From assembly GCA_004151065.3 (NCBI GenBank), contig NWUY0300002476.1, positions 6,002-20,286 of the forward strand: DNA of 14,285 bases, read 5' to 3'. The stretch is from Larix sibirica (taxonomy: Eukaryota > Streptophyta > Pinopsida > Pinales > Pinaceae). The notes beneath the pieces were generated by a model. It saw only the letters and a program-made list of their open reading frames with translations, was not told the DNA's origin and made no database searches. Shown in pieces: positions 1-8,400 of the stretch. Within the stretch, counting starts at the first letter, position 1. Every line of letters starts with the position of its first letter. Made by a program: the position numbers and the translations under genes.

Positions 1-38
1 GCAAATATCTCACAAAGCCATCATCCTCACTTAATATT

Positions 39-317
39 TCACAAATAGAGCCTCATCTTCAACAATAGTCTTTCCTTTAGTTCCAACACCTTAGATGTTT
101 TATTGGGTTTTAGTTTGCCTTCTTCATTAACCCCACAAATATATTTCATTGCATTTTTGGCTTCTTCATTAACCCCATAAATATATTTCATTGCATTTTT
201 GGCTTCTTCATTAACCCCATAAATATAGTTCATTGCATTTTTGGCATAATCATATTCTATGGATATGGATAGCATCATGTTGATTTGTGTTGCCTTCATT
301 TGAACTAGGGTGTCCAT
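39..317 (-). CDS. Short unrecognised ORF with three in-frame 14-residue repeats
   Basis: This 92-codon frame opens with ATG at 317-315 and ends in TGA at 41-39. Its centre is three near-identical 14-residue units of the type NAMKYIYGVNEEAK, encoded by a perfectly phased 42-bp tandem repeat. The flanks are a hydrophilic N-terminus rich in Met, Gln and Ile and a basic, Leu-rich C-terminus. I see no signal peptide, membrane segment or known catalytic motif. The repeat length is a multiple of three, so duplication kept the frame open; this alone can create a long ORF without selection. It may be an exon or relic of a transposon-associated protein, but I cannot name a family. I see no convincing promoter or splice site, so its status as a real gene is uncertain. 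Confidence 0.3.
   Translation of the reverse strand: MDTLVQMKATQINMMLSISIEYDYAKNAMNYIYGVNEEAKNAMKYIYGVNEEAKNAMKYICGVNEEGKLKPNKTSKVLELKERLLLKMRLYL
119..244. repeat. 42-bp tandem repeat, 3 copies
   Basis: Units lie at 119-160, 161-202 and 203-244, each beginning CTTCTTCATTAACCCCA and ending GCATTTTTGG. They differ by only a few bases (for example ACAAATATATTT, ATAAATATATTT and ATAAATATAGTT), so the expansion is relatively recent or homogenised. On the minus strand each unit adds exactly 14 codons. Confidence 0.95.
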
Positions 318-1060
318 CCATGTCTTGATTAATAAAAAACATAGAACTTTTAAAAATATAAATATGTAAAAATTAAATTTTGATTATTATAGAAAGAAAT
401 CTATATAGATTTGAGACAAACAGATGCCTGAAATTTACATAAAAGATGGAGTTGAAACCTACAAAAGAACAACAGTTGTTCTTGGCGCTATGTGAATACA
501 ATTTTCTAATCTGGCTAAGTGAATTGCAACGTCAAAACACTGGAAACAAAGGTTTTAGGGATCTGTGAAACAGCTGTAAACAGACATTTTTTCTCGTTCG
601 TTCCAAACGGGCAGGCCATGGTGACAATAAAAGTGCCTACTAAGCCATGTTAGTCTTTCCTATCGCCGAATGGGACACTTGAAAAATAAATTCTACCTTG
701 TCTTAGTTGGATGCAAATACATAAAGCTTTGAAATACGACACCGACTTCCTCCACTATACAAAAATTTGCCTTTTTCGAAGCAGATGCCAGCTGCTTTAT
801 TAATGACGGTGGGCTCCTTTCGGAAAATGGAAGAAATTCGCAGAAGTGTATTTACGTTAGATGTGGAGTTGGTTAACGAATCCACCTGTTATGTTATAAA
901 TTTTAGTTGTGGTTGTTCCGGCGAGTTTTTGGTCGTCGCAAATCTTTCTTACATGCTATGTCTGTTTATCTGTATAACTTATTATAATCCAACATCTTTC
1001 TTGTTGTTACAAGCATTTCTGATAAATTGTGCTTAAACACCAAAACCGCTATGGTAAAAA
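318..1060. other. Stretch without a supported gene
   Basis: The first 350 bases are AT-rich and featureless. From about 560 the base composition becomes more balanced. An ATG-initiated plus-strand frame runs from 785 to 1036 (83 codons, MPAALLMTVGS start, hydrophobic toward its end). It resembles nothing I know, and overlapping frames on the other strand are equally open, so I do not call it a gene. No RNA gene or terminal repeat is visible. Confidence 0.4.
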
Positions 1061-1110
1061 TTTGAATCCTCTTCTTCATGTTGGGTTGATTTGAATCCTC
1101 TTCTTACATG
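1061..1110. repeat. 29-bp partial tandem duplication
   Basis: TTTGAATCCTCTTCTT occurs at 1061 and again at 1090, giving a 29-bp unit with a partial second copy. It lies just upstream of dispersed repeat copy 1. Confidence 0.8.
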
Positions 1111-1118
1111 CCGTGTTA

Positions 1119-1580
1119 CGTGTTCCGAGTTCGTTAGTCCAACTCTAAAAGCTACGAAAAACCGGCCCCTCCCTCTTTCGAGTCTTTCAAGAACCATTTT
1201 CACGGTTGTCTCATGCAGCATAGTCAATGCCTCGCTGACGAAGCTTCTTTTTCCGTCGACGCGTGCTGAGGGAAGTCCAGGTGTGCGCAAACTTATGTTA
1301 GCTGACGCAATTTCAAGTGGCGATTGACACCTTCGGAATTGGGAGGGTCTCGGTATCAGATTCGAGGCGTTACATTGCATAAAAAAGATTAGCCTCGCGG
1401 CTTCAAATTTGGTTATTTACACCTTACCGAGGGTTCGAGTTCCGTCGTTTTTTACCATAAATTCGATTCAGCAATTAGATTTTCGTTGATCTTGCAGGTA
1501 TTTTCCCTTACATTAAGCTCAAAATTTCGGATTTTGATGGTTTTCTATGTACTTTGGTCTGAACTGTAAAATTTTGGCCC
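1119..1580 (+). repeat. Unclassified dispersed repeat, copy 1
   Basis: This segment aligns by eye, in the same orientation, with about 5267-5915. Shared anchors in the same order are TTCCGAGT, a TTTTCAC(G/T)GTTGTC block, TCGCTGACGAAGC followed by TTCTCCGTC or TTTTCCGTC, AGCCTCGCGGCTT, GAGGGTTCGAGTTCCGTC, TTGCAGGTA and GAACTGTAAAATTTTGG. Similarity may continue weakly to about 1700 (GAAGAATATGG). Substitutions and indels are spread throughout, so the copies are old. A minus-strand ATG frame of 115 codons (1380 to 1033) overlaps it. Codon-by-codon comparison with copy 2 shows no excess of third-position changes, so I do not treat that frame as a gene. The family is unknown; an LTR or non-autonomous retroelement fragment is possible. 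Confidence 0.6.
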
Positions 1581-1789
1581 CACGGAGCTCGATCCTTGAA
1601 CCGGTAAATTTGGGCAGTTTCGGTGAACTGTTGTTTGAATGTTTGGTTCGGAATTCGTGCATTTAACGTTAGTACCAAAGAATCTTCGAAGAATATGGTG
1701 AGAATATGGCGGGAGCTACAAGGTTTGAGGTTACACTGATTGTTTTTTGGGACCTCCGATTTCTGCATAAATTTATTTATTTATTTTTC

Positions 1790-2533
1790 ACAGCAACATT
1801 TAAATATTTTTTTTGGTTTTCAAGTTAGCACCCTCGGGGACATCAGGACATGTCACTTCATGAACTCCGTCTCTTTCATAATATTCGCTAATTAAAGGGC
1901 TTGTGAGAGTGGCCCTCAGACCTATTAGACACATGAATGACCGAAGCTTATCATGCTGCTAATTTCTAATTCACATGAAAAAGTGGTTGCCTGTGGTCCT
2001 GAGGTTTATGAGATTGACAATTCATGCAAATGAAATTCCGGAGATATGAGTGATATACGTCAGCAGTCTTTCGAGTGTTATGAAAGCTGTAGGGGAGTTC
2101 GGTAATGTCAAAATAACATACCATTTGTAGTCTTGAGACAACACGCCAGCCTGTAGTCTATTTCGTAAATAGATGCTCTCTTTATAATGCTGACAAGTGA
2201 ATGTTATCTTCGTGCATTATACGACAAAAACGAAGACAATACGCCATTTGTAGAGCCCGAATTGTGTACTGCAAGTGATTCCCTCCTGATAAATGATTAA
2301 ACCAATAACTTCATAAATTATGAAACATTAGATGAAGAAGACGTGTTCACTTAAGAGACAACCCATTTGATCATGACGTATGCTCCAAGATATATAGCTT
2401 TCCATATATATATATTGTTGAGGAATAGATTATTAATGCATGAATTATGTTGGTATGTGGTAATATTATTCTATAGACGTACGTGGCAATGACATCTTTC
2501 CCGTATAAAACAATGACACACGGTGCAATATAG
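1790..2533. other. Gene-free AT-rich stretch
   Basis: This stretch is AT-rich with many stops in all frames. A short TA run lies near 2405-2415. I see no recognisable protein, RNA gene or terminal repeat. Confidence 0.4.
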
Positions 2534-2631
2534 AAATTGTATGAGCGGCCAAGCATACCAAGACGTGGTAAGGACAATACAAAAATTGTATAACCCGCCA
2601 AGCATATCAATAGATGATAGGGACAAGGCGC
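2534..2631. repeat. 49-bp tandem duplication, 2 diverged copies
   Basis: Units begin AAATTGTAT at 2534 and 2583. Both contain a GCCAAGCATA(C/T)CAA core and a GG(T)AAGGACAA or AGGGACAA end. The copies differ at roughly a quarter of positions by eye, so this is an old duplication. Confidence 0.75.
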
Positions 2632-3054
2632 TCATATAGATTTATATATAATATACTCTAACCTATGTCCAGGTTCAAACCATCGAGGAGAATAACATAA
2701 TTAAAACACTCTTTTGTTACTTTAATTGCAAGTGAGCACACAGTCAATTCAAAATGCAAATATAAAGTGATGGCAATGTAGCTGGACTTTCCACATGTAT
2801 AGATAACGACAAGTAGCATGCTACTAAAAAACCGTTAACGGATATTTATGGAAATGAGACGTTTAACTGAATCATATGTTATTAAAATGAAATATTTAGC
2901 TGTGAACACATAGATAATGTTGGAGAGAAAAAATATTATTCGTAACCATTTGGAACAATGTCTATAGGAAAGCCAGCCAAGTCAATGCAATGTAAAAGAT
3001 TAATTTAAATCTAGATTGATTAGAAATATTAAGATAATATAAAAAGAGTTAATA
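2632..3054. other. Gene-free AT-rich stretch
   Basis: This stretch is AT-rich with no open frame of note. I see no RNA gene, repeat or motif that I can support. Confidence 0.4.
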
Positions 3055-3255
3055 GCTTGGTGGGTTAGCTTGAGTGATTATATTTCTTACAAGTAGGAGG
3101 TCTCGGGGACTATGTATAGATGGTATTAGGGCCTTATTCGATTCTCCACAGGGTTAGGCTCCGTACTTAGAGCGAGTGGTTTACCCTTAAAAATACTTGA
3201 CTTCCCCATGTTCTTTGGATTTCATGGGGTTTTTGTGGATGTAACGAGCAATTGA
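3055..3255 (+). mobile_element. Possible degenerate tRNA-derived SINE
   Basis: TTAGCTTGAGTGATTA near 3065-3080 resembles a tRNA A box (TRGCNNAGTGG) with small changes. About 25 bases on, GTAGGAGGTCTCGGGGAC resembles the sequence that leads into the B box of plant tRNA-derived SINEs (GAGGTCTCGGGTTCGA), but the TTCGA core is missing. A body rich in C and G follows (GGGTTAGGCTCCG, GAGCGAGTGGTTTACCC) and then fades into AT-rich DNA. I see no clear poly(A), poly(T) or target-site duplication. This is a weak call from motif resemblance only. Confidence 0.3.
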
Positions 3256-3259
3256 TATC

Positions 3260-4101
3260 CAAGACTGTGAACCACATAAAAAGAAAATATCTGGAAAAAA
3301 GTTTATCATTGTCCATGTTGTGTCTTCAACCTGCATTTTTTCCTTCCTTTCTTTAATATAATGTGCTTGGCCATGCTTTGTACCTCATGTTCTTCTCCTT
3401 GAACATACCCATCTTGCTTGCCACTACATCATGTTTGAGTTACCACTATCTCTCCCAAGTTATGATATTGTTGAGTTGTTTTTTGAACTCAAATTCAAAG
3501 TTTGGCCTTAGCCAACAATGTCTTCACTTGCGCAATCACTATGGCTTCTTGTTTGATCTTTACAACCTTTGGGTATGGATCCTTCTTATTGAGAATGACC
3601 TTTCTTCCAGTTTTTTTAATGTGCTTTATTTTCTAGATCAGTGTGTGTGGAGTTGTTGATTGTAAGTTTGCATTTCTCAACCTAACACATAAGGCTTTGA
3701 ATGATGTTTAGGTTGTTTAATTGCACTTCATCAACACTTGTGCTCATAGAGGGGAGAAGTTAATAAAAGACAGACTTAGCTTTTTATTGACAGAAAATCT
3801 TTTCAAAAACTAGCTTATCATAAGTTATAGTATTGATAGGTTTCATCATTCATGTGTGGAGCTAAATTTTGGTGGAAATCTGCTTTCTTAGAGGCCACTA
3901 ACTAATAATTTCAAATAGTTTGTTTTTTCTTAAATAAAGATGATGAATCAACTCATATTTACAAATAATATGGCTATCCAATGTGATAATTAATTTATAA
4001 TAAATTTTATCATCTTCAAATATATATATTAGTTAAAACCTTAGATTCATAATTCTGAGTATTTCTTCAAATAAATTCACTTGAACATAAAATACATCTA
4101 T
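3260..4101. other. Stretch without a supported gene
   Basis: A plus-strand frame is open from 3363 to 3659 but has no ATG near its start, and its peptide is Leu-, Phe- and Cys-rich low-information sequence. The rest is AT-rich. I recognise no domain, RNA gene or element boundary. Confidence 0.4.
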
Positions 4102-4229
4102 ATATATAACGACTTCCTACACTCTCATTCCATGAACGACTTCCTACACTCTCTTTCCCTTCCTTGTGCTTCACTGCACAGTAAAGGAAAAAAACAAAAT
4201 CTATATAACGGCCTCGTACAATCTCTTTC
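4102..4229. repeat. 27-bp tandem duplication with a third nearby copy
   Basis: AACGACTTCCTACACTCTC occurs at 4108 and again at 4135, a 27-bp step. A third, more diverged version preceded by the same TATATAACG leader lies at 4202-4229 (GGCCTCGTACAATCTCTTTC). The shared TATATAACG leader of the first and third copies suggests the ancestral unit was longer than 27 bp. Confidence 0.7.
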
Positions 4230-4591
4230 TTCATTAAAAGGAAGATAAAAAATCTAATAGATTATTTCCAGGTGTGAAAATTTTCACAATGTCAGAACGT
4301 TGACACCTGACATACGTATGGCAAAATAGTTCAATATGCATTGTACGAGGGAAACTAGGTTGTCGTCCAACATAATACAAATAAAATCATCGAGACTTCT
4401 CTAGAATGGCAAACATGCCAGCCGGAATGACTGATAATGATCATAGCTCTGAATTTTACTCACGATGGCCCCACCACTCATAAATGGACACTTAAGTATT
4501 CACTTCATTGGCGGGTGGAATCATAACACCGGATGATCCCAAACCGCGCCCTCACCTTTCCAAACACCGTGGACTCGAGTTTGCAGTATAA

Positions 4592-4661
4592 GCGCTAACC
4601 AAAACGTCTTCGAGTGTTCGGAATCTGCGCTAACCAAAACGCCTTCGAGTGTTCGGAATCT
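4592..4661. repeat. 35-bp tandem duplication, near perfect
   Basis: Units 4592-4626 and 4627-4661 both begin GCGCTAACCAAAACG and end GAGTGTTCGGAATCT. They differ at one base only (T or C at unit position 16), so this is the youngest-looking duplication in the window together with the 42-bp set. Confidence 0.95.
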
Positions 4662-5266
4662 TGTAAAACAATTTTTGTATAAATAATAATTTGGAGTGTT
4701 TAAATTTTAATTTTGACAACATGGGTAGTTTTAAAATTGGACATTTAGTCTAGAACGATTAACCATAAATTATTAACATTACAAAATTGCAGAGCAATAA
4801 TTTCAACCAATTTTTATCAAAATCTAGCTGAAAAAACGAGGCATTTTGGTTGTCTTTTATCCTACTCTAAACTGTTGGGCGATAAAACGTCCAGCGTACC
4901 GACTGAATCTTATGGTTGATAACTCGTATCCGCGAAATCCGACGGTCATTTTGGCCCTCGGGGCCTACAGCACCAGCGGCATGGAATAACTTACAGACGG
5001 ACGAGTTTAAATGGCAGCAGCACAGCATGGTTCCCTTGATTTTTCCGACGTTATCGGAATTCGGTGAAAAAATAAGGTTTCTAAGGTCGGAATTTTATGA
5101 TTTGGGTAGTATTAGAAATGGTCCTAACATTATTTCACTAAAATTTCTATCGATTCGTGTGAAGTTCGTCCCGGAAAAAGGTAATTTTCTTAAAAAATAA
5201 TTACCTTACTCATTTAAATGGCTATCGTCACTCATACATAATTTTGAATTGCAGCTGCCAGCAACT
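4662..5266. other. Stretch without a supported gene, higher GC from about 4860
   Basis: The first 200 bases are AT-rich. From about 4860 to 5200 GC rises and CpG-containing words are common (CCGACGG, CCGACGTTATCGGAATTCGG), as in many plant LTR retroelement fragments. A plus-strand frame is open from 4916 to 5200 but starts without ATG. A 9-bp perfect inverted repeat (AAGGTAATT at 5178-5186, AATTACCTT at 5199-5207, 12-base loop) sits at the right edge, just before dispersed repeat copy 2. I cannot assign a family. Confidence 0.35.
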
Positions 5267-5915
5267 CTTCCGAGTCCCGTATGCCCCATCCGACTGCCGG
5301 ACATTTCAGCGATGATTTTCACTGTTGTCCAAGGCAGCAAATTTACTGTCTCGCTGACGGAAGCTGCTTTCTCCGTCCATTTGCATTCCTGCACGTTGAG
5401 AGAAGTTTGCTTAAAACAGCAAAGTTAATGTTTCGCTGACGAAAGCTGCTTTCTCCGTCCATTTGCATTCCTACACGTTGAGAGAAGTTCGCTTAAGACA
5501 AGCCCTGATATTATCATATCTGGAAAACGAAGTGTGCACAAAATTAGGGTACTTGAAGTGATATCAGGTGGCAATTGTGACTTCCGAAGGCTCTCTGATT
5601 TGAGTGCGATCCAATACGTCAGAAGAGAGGACTTTCAGGTCGAGCAAGATTTATACGAGCCTCGCGGCTTTAAATATCACATTCACGTCAAGATTTATGC
5701 CGCTGAGGGTTCGACTTCCGTCTTCTTGTCTTTTGAATTACCTCGGGCAATTTGGGCGATAAATTGGCTGAACCAACTGGCTTTTCCTCGATTGGCTCGA
5801 CGGTTTCTTGCTTCGTGCAGGTACTTTTAGTTATCTTAAGCTCTAAATTCCCGATACGGAAGGTTTTGCATGTTCTTTGGTTTGAACTGCAAACTTTTGG
5901 CTACCGAGGATTTTC
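5267..5915 (+). repeat. Unclassified dispersed repeat, copy 2
   Basis: This is the second copy of the repeat at 1119-1580, in direct orientation, with the same ordered anchors (TTCCGAGT, TTTTCACTGTTGTCC, TCGCTGACGGAAGC, GAGCCTCGCGGCTT, GAGGGTTCGACTTCCGTC, GTGCAGGTA, GAACTGCAAACTTTTGG). It is longer than copy 1 because of an 82-bp internal tandem duplication and extra sequence around 5745-5815. A frame open from 5534 to 5830 starts at GTG, not ATG, and is not called. If the two copies were LTRs of one element, the roughly 3.7 kb between them holds no gag or pol that I can see. Confidence 0.6.
5335..5498. repeat. 82-bp tandem duplication inside repeat copy 2
   Basis: Unit 1 is 5335-5416 and unit 2 is 5417-5498. 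Each starts CAGCAAA, contains TCGCTGACG(G/A)AAGCTGC and ends GAGAGAAGTT(T/C)GCTTAA. Copy 1 of the dispersed repeat has only one unit here, so the duplication is specific to this copy and happened after the two diverged or was lost in the other. Confidence 0.92.
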
Positions 5916-5945
5916 TTTTGAAGAATATAGCGATGCAGATAGTCA

Positions 5946-6706
5946 AGACTTAATTGGGTTTCTTGGGTCTCCAGTATTTTGTCTATTCCAATGAGTTCAG
6001 TGTCGGGTTTAAAGCGAGCCTGGCACTTTTCCGCACTCCATCAGCAGATCAAACAGCATAGCCTTTGATTAATAGATGCTCCGTTTTCACAATTTAAGCT
6101 AAATTACTAGTGAATTCTGCATGGATGTTTCTTTAGTTGATTTTATGTTATTTTTAGCCAGTCAATGCACTTAACAATTTCCTACTCGTACTTCTGCTGC
6201 ATTTCATCATTAGGGAAATGACCTGGGTTTTACGTTCGAATACCATATCCTACCTCTTCTAAATATTACTACATCATTCTTAAAGGAATCACAACCATAT
6301 CGCATACAAGAAGGTAGCCGCACTATAAAGGCTGCATAATGTGATGTATATCAAAATACATGAGCTTTAGTTATGGCCTTAGAATTTGGGGACCAGAAAC
6401 TGCTATTTGGCTTTGCCTCCATATTCATACAAAATTAATGAATTAATGACACCTTATCCAGAAGATATCTCTTATTAGTATAAGCAATGTATCAAAGTGC
6501 ATGTAAGAAGTGCCCAATAGCATCAACCCTCAAATTATGTTAAATTATACTTATTAAGGATTCATCTTAAATATGTTTTTTTTTTCTTACTTTAAAATTT
6601 CTGGATGGATTCTATTTTACGTTTTTTGAACATCAAAAGTAGGACATTAACTTTTTTATTATTTATTTTTTAGTACATCAACTTTTTTTACATGTTAATT
6701 TAATAT
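5946..6706. other. Gene-free stretch
   Basis: This stretch is AT-rich with stops in every frame and no recognisable peptide. Poly-T runs occur near 6575 and 6680. I see no element boundary or RNA gene. Confidence 0.4.
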
Positions 6707-6756
6707 CGTTCCATAAATGACATATCTCTACCGTTCCATAAATGACATTTCTTCCA
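6707..6756. repeat. 25-bp tandem duplication
   Basis: CGTTCCATAAATGACAT occurs at 6707 and 6732; units are 6707-6731 and 6732-6756. They differ by a few bases at the right end. Confidence 0.85.
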
Positions 6757-7423
6757 CCTTTGGTTGTAAGAACACCCTGATTGTATCAAAGAAAATATAT
6801 GATAAATTCCAATGAGATAGATGCATGCTTCATGTACACTCCCTTCTTTCACTTTTGACTTCTCTTTTTTCTCTACCATATAAATGAATGTTTATGAACA
6901 ATGAAGTTGGCAGAGACATAAATGAATGAACCATGACCATGCGGGTTTTGACTACGTGTCCAATGACAACGAATGTCCACTATTGTCACGAAATACGTGA
7001 TTTTCGGGTCTGTAGAAGGTTTGTTGTAAATCATTTTTTGTTCTCTCACTCAAAGTACTTGGTATAAAGAGCATAACTAACTTTTCCTTAGAGTTTCAAT
7101 AGGTTGTATTGTATGCTAATCCTTAGTTTTTTAGATTGTATATCTATGTATATGAAGTTGCAGTTGTGGGGAATAGGTCACAAACTAAGATATTTGATGC
7201 CCCCCTTTATGTGTCAAAATTCGATGAATCAGAGGCACCAACGTGTTGACTTGCCCATCCCATGATTCGAACATGCACATGACATGTGTCCCATGCATGT
7301 TTGACTCACATTAAGGGTGAGTATCGATGTGTTAGAAACATGGGATGCAAAAAATGTGCCCAATAGAGAAATAAAGGAGAATAGTGCTCCCTCCATTCAA
7401 CGCATAATTTTTCATAGAACCTC
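6757..7423. other. Gene-free flank left of the LINE
   Basis: No supported gene. The last 40 bases before the LINE poly(A) tail read GCTCCCTCCATTCAACGCATAA (7386 onward, shown here with spacing ignored only to its first words GCTCCCTCCATTC). That is reminiscent of the CTCCCTCCGTTCC ends of Stowaway-type MITEs, but I find no matching inverted end nearby. This flank should carry the left target-site duplication of the LINE. Confidence 0.35.
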
Positions 7424-7441
7424 TTTTTTTGTTTTTTTTTT
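7424..7441 (-). other. LINE poly(A) tail
   Basis: On the plus strand this is seven T, one G and ten T; on the minus strand it is A10-C-A7, directly after the LINE 3' UTR. It marks the 3' end of the insertion, so the left target-site duplication should end at 7423. Confidence 0.85.
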
Positions 7442-7449
7442 AATTCGAA

Positions 7450-7482
7450 AAATAAGTTTCTTATATTCACATAAACTTATTT
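7450..7482 (-). promoter_or_regulatory. Stem-loop in LINE 3' UTR, next to the tail
   Basis: AAATAAGTTT (7450-7459) and AAACTTATTT (7473-7482) form a perfect 10-bp stem with a 13-base loop, eight bases before the poly(A) tail. In several LINE families a 3' stem-loop is the RNA feature recognised by the element's reverse transcriptase to start copying; that is established for eel and some plant LINEs as a class. Its role here is inferred from position and perfection only, and an AT-rich stem can arise by chance. Confidence 0.6.
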
Positions 7483-7934
7483 ACAAAAAAAATAGTAGAG
7501 GAAGGGTATGTACAATCCCTATCCTAATTTCTTCCTGAAGCTTACAAGAGTAGAAATAAAATTAGAATATACAATAGGATCCAACTTTTTGGCATCCTTG
7601 ATTAAACGGGTACCCTTGGCTAGTAGTTGATGACGTACCTCATCTTTCCAAAGCGCAATAAAAGCTGAAACATAACTACTTTCTTGATAAAAAACATACT
7701 TGTGCCCGAGTTTCGATAGCACGAACAAAGTAGCTATCCGCAAGCAATGCCACAAACCAAAGAGTGAATCCTGTACCAAGGACTAGCCATCTCCAAGTAG
7801 AGTTACTCTCCAATAAATTTTGTTTAAGAACAAATCGGGGTGTTTCTTCTCCACAAATTTCCAACAGTCTTTGGAAAATCTACAGTCCTAAAAGATGTTC
7901 TTGATTTCTCTGGTCTTTGGCACGTAGGGAACAA

Positions 7935-8395
7935 ACCATCCAAGAGGCCAGACTTAGCCAACCGAGCCTTAGATGAAAGCCCCTGATAGATCACCAACCA
8001 AGCAAACACTAGTAACTTATAGGAAAGTCACATCATCCAAACACAATGACACTAATGAATCCACCGCACCTTTGGATCTTAAAAAACCCATCTCGTGTTG
8101 AGTATCGACGAAAGGGGATGACGCTAATGAAGAGATGCGTACATACGATGATAATCATATTGCAGCAAAAGGAGATCAAAGCTTCACTGCCAATCTCTCC
8201 AGAAAGCTTCACTGCCAATCTCTCCAAAAAGGCCTTGACATACCAATGTTCATTTTGAACAAATTTGACATTGGGAGATAGGATTGTAGCTCCATGATCA
8301 CAGGGTGATTTAAGTCCAGCAGTCCAAGCTCTTGAGCAAGTGGTCTCCACGGCTACCATGAGCGAGCCTCAGAATCCCAAATGGTCTCCATGGTT
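7935..8395 (-). repeat. LINE internal tandem duplication, copy A
   Basis: This aligns along its length with 8396-8791, from ACCATC(C/T) at its left edge to CTCAGAATCCCAAA near its right edge. It carries its own extra copies: a 25-bp duplication (8178-8227) and a 41-bp partial duplication (8341-8400). Both A and B encode FAWLVIYQGL and ARLAKS on the minus strand. Only A continues into the remaining ORF2 C-terminus. Confidence 0.9.
8178..8227. repeat. 25-bp tandem duplication inside LINE copy A
   Basis: AAAGCTTCACTGCCAATCTC occurs at 8178 and 8203, units 8178-8202 and 8203-8227. Copy B has one unit. As 25 is not a multiple of three, it shifts the ORF2 frame. Confidence 0.95.
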
Positions 8396-8400
8396 ACCAT
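8341..8400. repeat. 41-bp partial tandem duplication at the A/B junction
   Basis: TGGTCTCCACGGCTACCAT (8341-8359) and TGGTCTCCATGGTTACCAT (8382-8400) are separated by 41 bp. The words lie exactly where copies A and B of the larger duplication meet, so they are probably part of the junction-forming event or a later slip there. Confidence 0.85.

Noticed and set aside
1091-1327. Plus-strand open frame inside dispersed repeat copy 1
   Set aside because: It overlaps an equally open frame on the other strand, lies in a decayed repeat and has no recognisable peptide.
1345-1372. CGGTATCAGATTCGAGG resembling a tRNA-iMet primer-binding site
   Set aside because: The first base does not match, and the corresponding place in repeat copy 2 has no such site.
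1033-1380. 115-codon minus-strand ATG frame
   Set aside because: The homologous stretch in repeat copy 2 keeps the same frame only in part, and substitutions are not concentrated at third positions, so coding constraint is not supported.
1425-1442. GGGTTCGAGTTCC resembling a tRNA B box
   Set aside because: No A box at the right distance and no tRNA fold; the word is simply shared by the two dispersed repeat copies.
7386-7423. Stowaway-like MITE end (CTCCCTCCATTC)
   Set aside because: No inverted partner with GGGAGG near enough, and no TA target duplication can be shown.
7317-7538. Plus-strand open frame over the LINE tail
   Set aside because: It crosses the poly(A) tail and 3' UTR of the minus-strand LINE and starts without ATG.
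8046-8258. Plus-strand open frame in LINE copy A
   Set aside because: It is the antisense shadow of the minus-strand ORF2 relic.
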